From Clostridium_AD sp036569345 (GTDB taxonomy: Bacteria > Bacillota > Clostridia > Clostridiales > Clostridiaceae): a DNA stretch of 64,000 nt. A model generated the notes under the pieces. That model was not told the DNA's origin. It ran no database searches and worked only from the letters and a program-made list of their open reading frames with translations. Positions 57,901-64,000 of this stretch are shown here, one piece after another. The DNA is taken from the NCBI RefSeq assembly GCF_036569345.1, contig NZ_DATCQT010000055.1:1-64000 (forward strand). The letters are read 5' to 3'. The position numbers were made by a program, and so were the translations under genes. Each line of letters begins with the position of its first letter. Position 1 is the stretch's first letter.

Positions 57901-59361
57901 GCTAAAGCAAAAGAATATGATTTAAATGAAATTGAGTATAGAGAAGTAATCTATGATAGATTTAAAGAAGAAGAAATAAAGGTATCCTTAAAAACTCTCA
58001 AAGAATCCCTAGATAAAATCACTAATAACATAAATGCCTTAAAGATAGCTTCTGCTAAAATTGATACAAATATAGAAAATCTAATGCAAAAGATAAACTA
58101 TGATTTTAATAAAGATACTCCTAAACCAAAAGAAGAAATTTGGGATATAGATTTTAGTAAAAGGACCTTTGATAAAAATCACGAATTAGAATCAATTAAA
58201 AGCGAAAAGTCATTATCGGAAAATGCTATAGAAAAGCTTAAAAATAATCTATCCAACCTTGAAGAGTTTAAAGATTTTCTTATAACTAAAGAGATTACAC
58301 TAGATGTTAAAATTCAAGGTCTTGACAAATATAGCGGAGAACTTAAAAGGGATTATAGATATTCGCTTGTAGAAGAATCAAAGAAAAGTCTTGAATTAAG
58401 TACTGAAATAAATAAAGTATCAAGAAAACCACTATTTTTAAATGATGATTTCTTTAAAAAGTCCTTAGAAATTATTGAGGCAAGTATAGATAAACCAGAT
58501 ATGGTAATAGAAAATTTAAACATAACACTCGCTGCTCACAGTGCATTAATGGAAAAACTTCAGGCAGATATTGATTTAATAACAAGGGAAAAAGATAATG
58601 TAGCTCAAATCATTTACGAATACGTGTTAGAGGTACATACTAATTTAGGGAAAATTGATAATAACTCTTCAATAAAAATAAGAGATAAATATGTAAAGAT
58701 GCTCAATATAAATCTACCCGAGTGGGAACCTAACATTGAACTTTATAGATTAAGAGTTAGTGATTTTTTAGAAGGCCTTACTATAAAAGCCCTCGAAAGA
58801 CTTCAAAATAACGAGAATATAGAAGACTTAATATCTAAGAGCATTACTACCCGAGATCTTTACAATGAAGTTGTATCCATAAGTAATATAGAGGTTAAAC
58901 TTTACAAAATAGAAGAGGATAGACAAATCCAGTTAGGCTGGGACGAGATCGCACTGAACTCAGGTGGAGAAGGATTCCTATCTGCTTTTGTAATATTATC
59001 TAGCTTGTTATCGTACATGAGGCGAGATGAAACAGATATATTTTCAAGGAATGAAGATGGAAAAGTTATCGTAATGGATAACCCTTTTGCCCAAACTAAT
59101 GCAGAACACTTATTAAAACCTCTTATGGATATAGCTAAAAAAAGTAACACGCAGCTTATTTGTTTGTCTGGTTTAGGTGGGGAATCCGTATTAAATAGAT
59201 TTGATAATATATATGTGCTGGATCTAATACCATCAAAGCTTAAAAGTGGGTTAAAGTATTTAAAATCTGAGCATATCAAAGGGGAAGAATACATAGAAAC
59301 TATAGTTGCTTCAAGATTTAAATTAGAAGAAGTAGCTATTGATCAAATGGACCTTTTTTAA
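54964..59361 (+). CDS. jetC: Wadjet SMC-like ATPase JetC (type III-like)
   Basis: The protein has about 1465 residues. The N-terminal P-loop LRNGGGKSVMVQL is at about residues 38-50. Long Lys/Glu-rich coiled-coil arms fill about 220-1250. The C-terminal head has the signature LNSGGEGFLSAF and Walker B VIVMDNPFAQTN, with an Asn-Pro after the Asp rather than Glu. This differs clearly from the first JetC (DEAFDKMD). The ATG at 54964 sits six bases after GGAGGTGA; an earlier in-frame ATG at 54949 has no ribosome site. It is the loop-extruding motor of the system. Confidence 0.85.
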   Translation: MSKINALRIVNFSYNNNSMKIDDETFELGGESTLLSLRNGGGKSVMVQLMMAPFVNKRYRDLKDRKFNSYFTKISPSYILTEWVLDGGVGYVLIGMMIRKRSISSDDDSGEDLDIITFIHEYRNNSKYDINNFPAVEIEKNIKKIKSFTNTKGLLEELKKDKDINFNYYDITVPSQTKNYFDNLRQFNINNKEWESIIKKINTRESGLSELFQESKNVSSLVEKWFIKVVEDKINKDEDKIKNFSEIVKKYIYQYRYNQSKIQKKDAIEEFKVCAKGILAVAEICVDHKIQSEGLKNQIANLIKYLEESLIYSEIAQQDLLFKISEIETYIKEIRYEEISSEFYSFEGKSRKINTESELATQEFLNTNEKITILNKNKQVLQCSKLYEEYVKASKDVQKYENQIDIVKEKNKDLRPERENTGFTLKKYYEDREKETWSFLQKSDENIKSTKINIDDAKKEIDDFNKALQQKSISIGSLQSNIKSYSLNEEIFNNRYKKVFIRNLIGYYNKDFINKETLTYSENSIKKNQIIIKNKKILEATSIELKVKEREKDDVSNVISNITFELTNMKKEKIVLLTEIEKRKNIIKYIDVDERRLFDKDYIINVFSTKIKILKEEENKFIVKLSKLKKEEKKLQTGRTIEIPKDIEEKLRQRDITLLYGMDWLKKNNYSENENIKFIENNPFLPYSLIMEPEDLIKLQNQDLGVFTSYPIPIVKRESLTNESSEKVNNLCYLNDMTFYVSFNTNLINEEELKKLLSQKQSEITSLNTVLDQKLSDVEFYEKNRSEVQFSVLDKEIYESLEKNLVINEELLISKETTFNNISETLNDINNTINTATTTIGTQENALQNLQREIEDFNSLVKSYEKYTLDKKKLDELYETIAQLTTDKTIKEKNKTLLDDSLSNLQDGFRDLTEKLKKIVDNFNKYNQYNHGLLLQKDIEDLEARYDSLTKEISTDIQLLEENLQGANERFKTKEEEIIAKAKEYDLNEIEYREVIYDRFKEEEIKVSLKTLKESLDKITNNINALKIASAKIDTNIENLMQKINYDFNKDTPKPKEEIWDIDFSKRTFDKNHELESIKSEKSLSENAIEKLKNNLSNLEEFKDFLITKEITLDVKIQGLDKYSGELKRDYRYSLVEESKKSLELSTEINKVSRKPLFLNDDFFKKSLEIIEASIDKPDMVIENLNITLAAHSALMEKLQADIDLITREKDNVAQIIYEYVLEVHTNLGKIDNNSSIKIRDKYVKMLNINLPEWEPNIELYRLRVSDFLEGLTIKALERLQNNENIEDLISKSITTRDLYNEVVSISNIEVKLYKIEEDRQIQLGWDEIALNSGGEGFLSAFVILSSLLSYMRRDETDIFSRNEDGKVIVMDNPFAQTNAEHLLKPLMDIAKKSNTQLICLSGLGGESVLNRFDNIYVLDLIPSKLKSGLKYLKSEHIKGEEYIETIVASRFKLEEVAIDQMDLF

Positions 59362-59380
59362 TCTTATTTCAAAAGAATTC

Positions 59381-59425
59381 CTACAATATAAACCTCTGGT
59401 AGCTACCAGAGGTTTTTTATTGTAG
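59381..59425. terminator. Terminator of the second Wadjet operon
   Basis: The long hairpin CTACAATATAAACCTCTGGT, loop AGCT, with complementary right arm includes a TTTTTT tract. Its core CTCTGGTAGCTACCAGAG nearly equals the core of the hairpin at 51441-51476. Confidence 0.85.
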
Positions 59426-59454
59426 GATACTAACAATCGCAATGCCAAGCGCAG

Positions 59455-59473
59455 TGCCACCCACATGGCAAGT
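59455..59473 (+). repeat. Right copy of the 19-bp direct repeat
   Basis: TGCCACCCACATGGCAAGT is identical to 50597-50615 except for one G/A change. It lies 30 bp after the Wadjet terminator and 22 bp from the stop codon of the convergent J-domain gene. Confidence 0.7.
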
Positions 59474-59494
59474 GGCAAATTTTCTCTAATCGTA

Positions 59495-61369
59495 TTATAA
59501 CTTCTCTTTAAGCTTTAGAAGCCTTTCCTCAAGTCTTTTTATTATGTAAGGGCCTGTCCTACCTCTTCTATTATCCGGTAATTCAAAAAATATCTCAAGA
59601 TAAAACTTTGAACTTTCATTCCTCCCTAAACGCGTATTTACTTTACACAATTCTTCAAGCCAAAACGTTATTTCAAACCATTCTGGTGCATGTAATTTTT
59701 CAAGGACTTCTAACCCTTTTGCTACAAAAATTTCTATATAGCTACCAGCTTTATTTAAATCGGTTTTTTTAAGTGTTCTTAGAGCTAACCATGCATTATC
59801 TTCATCCTTCTTTAATGGATTTAAAAATTCTTCATCTAATTTTGTTCTCTCCATCTTATCGTAATGTGTTATTAGATTATACGGCATATTTTTATTTACT
59901 ACTTTTTCTATTTCATCAGCGTTTAGTGTAATAAATTCCATAAATCCAATTGTAATTGGAGTGTGTAGTATCTTACTTCCCCTAGTACAATACTTTTTTA
60001 TAAGCATTATTCTCTTATTAAGCTCTATGTCATCTAAATTTAGTAGTATATTAAAACTTTCTAGTATCTTATTAGAATAAGACTGAACTGATTGATTTTC
60101 TTTATACAACTTAATAATTAGCATAAGTTCTTTAACTACATCAATACATAATTCTTTACTAAAATCTCCATATACAGAATTTATAAAACTATATAATCTT
60201 ACAAATACATACTTTCTTATAAGCTTTAAATCTGTTTTTTCAGAAAAGGCTTTAAAATACTCCTGTTGCTGTGCCTTTGTAATTTCATATATATTGCATT
60301 CAAAATAATTAGTTTCAGGCACTAGCTTTTCAGTTTTTGGTTTTGTTAACTTTCCGAATAATTTCTTTTCATATATTAGAGGTACAATAAATGAGATACT
60401 AAGTAAAGAATTCTCTAATTCATTACTTAGTTGTTTTTCATTTATTTCAATTATATTAAATTTAGTTATATATTCATTATATTTACTATCTGTTATGATT
60501 CCTAACCTCTTAGCGTTCTCTGTCTGAGTCTTGTGTGATAATGTAACCCTATATTTTTTATTGCTATTTAAGCTGCCTCTTAGGGTATTAATCTCATTTG
60601 TATAGTAATCCATATTTCTACCCTTTATATTATTTACAAATGTCTCAGCATAATTTAGTATTTCTAATCCTTCATTATTAAATCCAATGTTAGGAAGTCT
60701 TTTACATACATTAAAACATGTGGAACACTCAAAAAAATTATATAAGTCTTTAGGTTTACTGCTAAATATAGATCTATCAATAGCTTCCTTTAAGTATTTA
60801 TAAGCACCATCAACATTCCAACTATCAATTAATATATTAATTAAATCAATATATGCATAATAAACATAATCCATGGAAGATTTAATTCTTTCACTACCCT
60901 CTTTAAAATCAATACTAAGAGTAATTAGCTCATGAAACTGTGCGTAGGATTCATTTACTATCTGCATTTTACGGGTATCACCTCCTAAATCTGGGTGATA
61001 CTCTTTTGCAGCAGCTACATATAACTTTTTTAAAGTATCAAAATCTAAAGGATCTTTAATTTTTAAAAGTTTATAGCCTTCACTATTTATTATTTTTACT
61101 TGATCTATCAATGTCTCATTTGAATTTAGGGTAATTTTATTTGTACTTTTTAAAATATATTCATCTAAAAACTTCAAATTCTGGTCATCCTTCGATATCT
61201 CTATAAAGTGTGAAACGCAAGAAATCATTTCTGGATAGAAGTTTCTTTTATTAGATACTGTCTTTAATGAGTGGAAGTAACAACTTTTTTCTTGAACATT
61301 AAAATAACTAGTAATTATAGGGTTTGACAAATAATTATAGAATTTATATATTGAAATCTTATTATTCAT
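59495..61369 (-). CDS. J-domain protein of unknown function
   Basis: The protein has 624 residues. A J-domain lies at about 105-150 with the invariant HPD at 125-127 in AKEYHPDLGGDTRKM, preceded by DFDTLKKLYVAA. It would stimulate an Hsp70 (DnaK). The remaining 470 residues are helical and TPR/HEAT-like by composition, without Cys-rich or G/F regions of DnaJ. The ATG follows GAGAGGAGGTTACAAAT. It lies convergent to the second Wadjet operon. Whether it is defence related or part of the backbone is open. Confidence 0.65.
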   Translation of the reverse strand: MNNKISIYKFYNYLSNPIITSYFNVQEKSCYFHSLKTVSNKRNFYPEMISCVSHFIEISKDDQNLKFLDEYILKSTNKITLNSNETLIDQVKIINSEGYKLLKIKDPLDFDTLKKLYVAAAKEYHPDLGGDTRKMQIVNESYAQFHELITLSIDFKEGSERIKSSMDYVYYAYIDLINILIDSWNVDGAYKYLKEAIDRSIFSSKPKDLYNFFECSTCFNVCKRLPNIGFNNEGLEILNYAETFVNNIKGRNMDYYTNEINTLRGSLNSNKKYRVTLSHKTQTENAKRLGIITDSKYNEYITKFNIIEINEKQLSNELENSLLSISFIVPLIYEKKLFGKLTKPKTEKLVPETNYFECNIYEITKAQQQEYFKAFSEKTDLKLIRKYVFVRLYSFINSVYGDFSKELCIDVVKELMLIIKLYKENQSVQSYSNKILESFNILLNLDDIELNKRIMLIKKYCTRGSKILHTPITIGFMEFITLNADEIEKVVNKNMPYNLITHYDKMERTKLDEEFLNPLKKDEDNAWLALRTLKKTDLNKAGSYIEIFVAKGLEVLEKLHAPEWFEITFWLEELCKVNTRLGRNESSKFYLEIFFELPDNRRGRTGPYIIKRLEERLLKLKEKL

Positions 61370-61478
61370 ATTTGTAACCTCCTCTCTATACCTGCACCAA
61401 CTACACTTATCACTTGTTACCTTCTCATAACCCGCTAGACCTACCGTGGTTGGGATTTTTTACTTTATTTCTAATAAT

Positions 61479-61487
61479 ATTATAGCA
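61479..61487 (-). promoter_or_regulatory. Extended -10 promoter of the J-domain gene
   Basis: On the minus strand TGC-TATAAT (61487-61479) lies about 110 bp before the start codon. The -35 is weak, as often with an extended -10. Confidence 0.4.
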
Positions 61488-61553
61488 TATACTAAAGTAT
61501 AATTTTTTCCCTCTTACTTCAAATAAATTTAACTGTCCCACCTATTATGTATC

Positions 61554-61677
61554 TTAAAAGAGTAATTTTCCAATCATTCGAATAGTAAGTTCAGCAGCTT
61601 TTTTAACTAATTGTTTGTCATCAACTACTAGAAATGATATACCTTGACTATTGCTTACAGTAGGAGCTAGCAATATA
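61554..61677 (-). pseudogene. 3' remnant of an unidentified gene
   Basis: A minus-strand frame ending in TAA at 61554 encodes about 40 protein-like residues (LAPTVSNSQGISFLVVDD, then KQLVKKAAELTIRMIGKLLF). No start or upstream part is found; further upstream the frame becomes low-complexity. It would be the tail of a former neighbour of aguB. I cannot identify the family. Confidence 0.4.
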
Positions 61678-61733
61678 AACAATATTAAAAATTGGATGTG
61701 TGTAAAAACATTCAAATTTTTTTCAAAAATATA

Positions 61734-61762
61734 TTAACAGTAACCACACATTATGATACTAT
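61734..61762 (+). promoter_or_regulatory. Promoter of aguB
   Basis: TTAACA (61734-61739), a 17-bp spacer and TACTAT (61757-61762) lie 94 bp before the ATG. A small inverted repeat TTCTC-GATT-GAGAA follows in the leader. Confidence 0.45.
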
Positions 61763-61855
61763 TATTATCGAAAGATTTTCTCGATTGAGAAGAAGTACAA
61801 AAAATCTCAAATACATTAGATTATAGCTGATTTATATAAGGAAGGTGATTATTTC

Positions 61856-62734
61856 ATGAGAAATGTAACAGTAGCAACAACACAAATGAGCTGCAGTTGG
61901 AATATAGAAGAGAATATCAGTAAAGCAGAAAAATTAGTAAGGGAAGCAGCTTCCCAAGGAGCACAAATAATTCTTCTCCAGGAGCTCTTTGAAACTCCGT
62001 ATTTTTGCCAAAAGGAAAAACCGGAATATTTACAACTAGCAACTGATACAGAAAACAACAAAGCTATTAATCATTTTAAAAAAATAGCAAAGGAGCTTGA
62101 AGTTGTTATTCCAATTAGCTTTTTTGAAAGACATAATAAAGCGAAATATAATTCTATTGCTGTTATAGATGCAGACGGTGAAGTGCTTGGAGTATATAGA
62201 AAAACCCATATTCCAGATGGTCCAGGCTATGAAGAGAAATATTATTTTAATCCCGGAGATACAGGTTTTAAGGTCTGGAAGACAAAATATGCAATAATAG
62301 GAATAGGTATATGTTGGGATCAATGGTTTCCAGAAGTAGCAAGAAGCCTTGCCTTAATGGGAGCAGAATTAATTTTTTATCCTACTGCCATTGGTTCAGA
62401 ACCTCAAGACAGGAGCATTGATTCTCGTGACCATTGGCAAAGATGCATGCAAGGACATTCTGCTTCTAACCTGGTTCCTGTTATAGCATCCAATAGAGTT
62501 GGTGTTGAAGTTATTGATGATTCAAGTATAACATTCCACGGTTCCTCATTCATTACTGATATGACTGGCTGCAAGGTTAAAGAAGCTGACAGGACTGAAG
62601 AAACTGTATTAGTTCAGGAATTTGACCTGGATGATATAGAATTAAAACGGGCTTCTTGGGGACTATTTAGAGATAGAAGGCCTGAATTATATAAAACAAT
62701 TTTAACTTTAGATGGCGAACAAATTATTAAATAA
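61856..62734 (+). CDS. aguB: N-carbamoylputrescine amidase
   Basis: The protein has 292 residues, a nitrilase-superfamily enzyme that hydrolyses N-carbamoylputrescine to putrescine, CO2 and ammonia in the agmatine route. The catalytic triad is visible: E43 (LLQELFETPYFC), K116 (YRKTHIPDG) and C153 (GIGICWDQWFPE). Family signatures TQMSCSW at the N-terminus and HRDSWGLFRDRRPELY-like sequence at the C-terminus support the subfamily. The ATG follows AAGGAAGGTGAT. It converges with speE, which uses the putrescine. This looks like the chromosomal backbone. Confidence 0.92.
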   Translation: MRNVTVATTQMSCSWNIEENISKAEKLVREAASQGAQIILLQELFETPYFCQKEKPEYLQLATDTENNKAINHFKKIAKELEVVIPISFFERHNKAKYNSIAVIDADGEVLGVYRKTHIPDGPGYEEKYYFNPGDTGFKVWKTKYAIIGIGICWDQWFPEVARSLALMGAELIFYPTAIGSEPQDRSIDSRDHWQRCMQGHSASNLVPVIASNRVGVEVIDDSSITFHGSSFITDMTGCKVKEADRTEETVLVQEFDLDDIELKRASWGLFRDRRPELYKTILTLDGEQIIK

Positions 62735-62750
62735 TGTAAATAGTAAAGGA

Positions 62751-62792
62751 GGCTGTCTTTTCAAATGATTTTTTAACCATTTTGAGACAGCC
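62751..62792. terminator. Hairpin between aguB and speE
   Basis: GGCTGTCT...CAAATG and CATTTTGAGACAGCC form an imperfect stem between the convergent genes. It has weak T-runs, so terminator strength is uncertain. Confidence 0.55.
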
Positions 62793-62812
62793 CCTTCCTC
62801 TAGTTACCTTCT

Positions 62813-63685
62813 CTATTTTAGATCACTTATAAAATTTGGAAGATCAAAACATGATTTTACAATTTTCTTTGTTAAATAACGGGTATCTAAAGGTAGTCTA
62901 TTTACATCCATATTACAGGGATCATAAACATCTGAAGCCATTGTAAAACTCCATAATCCTCCTGGATAAGTAGGAACAAAAGCTATATAAGTCCTTACAA
63001 TTTTAAAGTTATTCTTTAATATCTTTCTTGTATTCTCGATTATATCACGATGGATCATTGGTGATTCACTTTGACATACCATTACTCCATCAGTATTTAA
63101 TGATTTTTTTACATTTTTATAAAATTCCTCTCCAAACAAATCCTTAGCAGGACCTTCAGGATCTGGTGAATCAACCATGATTATGTCATACTTAATATCA
63201 GTATTCTTTACATATTCAACGCCATCCCCAAATTTAAAATTGACTCTTTTATCAAAATCAGAAACTCCAGTTATTTCTGGAAGAAATTTTATGCATTCTT
63301 TTGTTACTACTTCGTCGAGCTCTACCATATCAATTGTCTCAAGCTCTTTATACTTTGATAATTCTCTCACCGCTCCACAGTCTCCTCCACCAATTACTAA
63401 CACCTTTTGTGGATTTTTATGAGTCAGTACTGGAATATGAGTAATCATTTCATTATATATGAAACCATCTGCAGAAGTCGTCTGCATTACACCATCAAGC
63501 ACAAGGCACGGACCAAATGCAACACTATCTATTAAAGCAACCTCTTGATATATCGATTTGGAATAAGAAAAACATTTATTTATTTTATAAGTAATTTTCA
63601 GATTTTTTTTCTCAACTTCAACTTCTTCAAACCATAGTTCATTATCAACTTTTTTAAAATACTTTGGCAATTTATTCATTTCCAT
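62813..63685 (-). CDS. speE: Spermidine synthase (polyamine aminopropyltransferase)
   Basis: The protein has 290 residues. It transfers the aminopropyl group from decarboxylated S-adenosylmethionine to putrescine. GGGDCGAVREL (99-109), VELDEVV and the catalytic Asp in VDSPDPEGPA (about 171-180) are the family's binding and catalytic motifs. QTTSADGFIYNEMITH near 68-83 is the second signature. The length is normal. The ATG follows TGGAGGAATTATT. It forms a short polyamine pathway with the convergent aguB. Confidence 0.95.
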   Translation of the reverse strand: MEMNKLPKYFKKVDNELWFEEVEVEKKNLKITYKINKCFSYSKSIYQEVALIDSVAFGPCLVLDGVMQTTSADGFIYNEMITHIPVLTHKNPQKVLVIGGGDCGAVRELSKYKELETIDMVELDEVVTKECIKFLPEITGVSDFDKRVNFKFGDGVEYVKNTDIKYDIIMVDSPDPEGPAKDLFGEEFYKNVKKSLNTDGVMVCQSESPMIHRDIIENTRKILKNNFKIVRTYIAFVPTYPGGLWSFTMASDVYDPCNMDVNRLPLDTRYLTKKIVKSCFDLPNFISDLK

Positions 63686-63749
63686 AATAATTCCTCCATT
63701 ATATATCTGTTTGCTTGCTTATACACAGATTGATTTTACCTAATATTTA

Positions 63750-64000
63750 TTAAATTTTAAATTTATTAATAATACTTTGTAGATCCTGTGCAATATCAGC
63801 TAAACCTTCACTAGCATTTGCTATTTCTTCCATACTAGCTGATTGCTGCTTTATTTCCGATGAAGCTACTTCAGTTCCCGCTGCGTTTTCTTCTGCTATG
63901 GCTGATAGATTCTGCATTATGTCTACAAGTTTATCTTTATTTTCATTCATTTTTTCTGATGATTCATTGATTTTTGCTATAACACTTTGAGTTACTTCTA
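63750..64000 (-). CDS. Methyl-accepting chemotaxis protein, C-terminal end only
   Basis: The frame is open to the right edge, so only the last 83 codons are present. It reads as the descending helix of the MCP signalling domain: NLSAIAEENAAGTEVASSEIKQQ, then a methylation-helix-like EEIANASEGLADIAQDLQ and a short tail. The sensory and membrane parts lie outside the window. Confidence 0.85.
   Translation of the reverse strand, partial: EVTQSVIAKINESSEKMNENKDKLVDIMQNLSAIAEENAAGTEVASSEIKQQSASMEEIANASEGLADIAQDLQSIINKFKI

Noticed and set aside
1..64000. tRNA, rRNA, retron or intact transposase genes
   Set aside because: Reading both strands showed none. The only mobile-like sequence is the Rpn-family relic at 50833-51376.

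Overview
The window is low-GC Firmicutes chromosome, most likely a Clostridium-like species. The signs are AT-rich coding sequence, strong GGAGG-type ribosome sites, TTG/GTG starts on some genes, and ordinary housekeeping neighbours at the right end: a polyamine pair (aguB, speE) and the 3' end of a chemotaxis receptor gene. No rRNA, tRNA, CRISPR array or intact insertion sequence was seen. About 61 of the 64 kb is a dense defence island.

Left part (1-24 kb). A minus-strand trio (1-4455) encodes a degenerate UvrD-like ATPase, an intact UvrD-type helicase and a PD-(D/E)XK-type nuclease that runs off the window. It looks like a split RecB/AddAB-like machine. A frameshifted small gene follows. 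Next is a five-gene minus-strand operon (5030-14255): a complete Wadjet system (jetA-jetB-jetC-jetD, type I order) followed after 55 bp by an SF1 helicase fused to a Vsr/DUF2726-like nuclease domain. Two DUF2325-type coiled-coil proteins face each other at 14.5-17.4 kb. A cluster of three small acidic proteins (two of them paralogs), a NERD-HRDC protein, an orphan C4 zinc-finger fragment and a truncated PHP-ATPase (TrlF-like) lie at 17.5-23.5 kb. This stretch looks recombined and partly decayed.

Centre (24.2-44.8 kb). A complete type 1 BREX operon reads right to left: xre regulator, brxA, brxB, brxC, an AlbA_2/GHKL accessory gene, pglX, a HEPN-motif accessory gene, pglZ, brxL. The regulator's extended -10 promoter overlaps a tandem 12-bp repeat that is a likely operator. 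An array of 11-bp repeats separates the AlbA gene from pglX. Upstream lies an McrBC pair whose McrB has an N-terminal domain, a PUA/EVE-like middle domain and a GTPase-type AAA+ domain.

Right part (44.8-64 kb). There is a second NERD-HRDC paralog, a MazG-like pyrophosphohydrolase, a PLD-nuclease/SF2 helicase fusion and a zinc-ribbon protein. A frameshifted Rpn-family pseudogene lies downstream of a LexA-like box. A second complete Wadjet operon of a different architecture (jetD-jetA-jetB-jetC, type III-like, plus strand, 51572-59361) is bracketed by two nearly identical terminator hairpins and, further out, by a 19-bp direct repeat. This suggests a recent cassette arrival. A J-domain protein follows, then the conserved backbone (aguB, speE, MCP).

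Together the genes would act on incoming DNA at several levels. The Wadjets would cut plasmids, BREX would exclude unmodified phage, McrBC would restrict modified DNA, and several helicase-nucleases would process DNA ends. Gene remnants recovered between genes (44.8, 46.2 and 61.6 kb) show repeated gene turnover.
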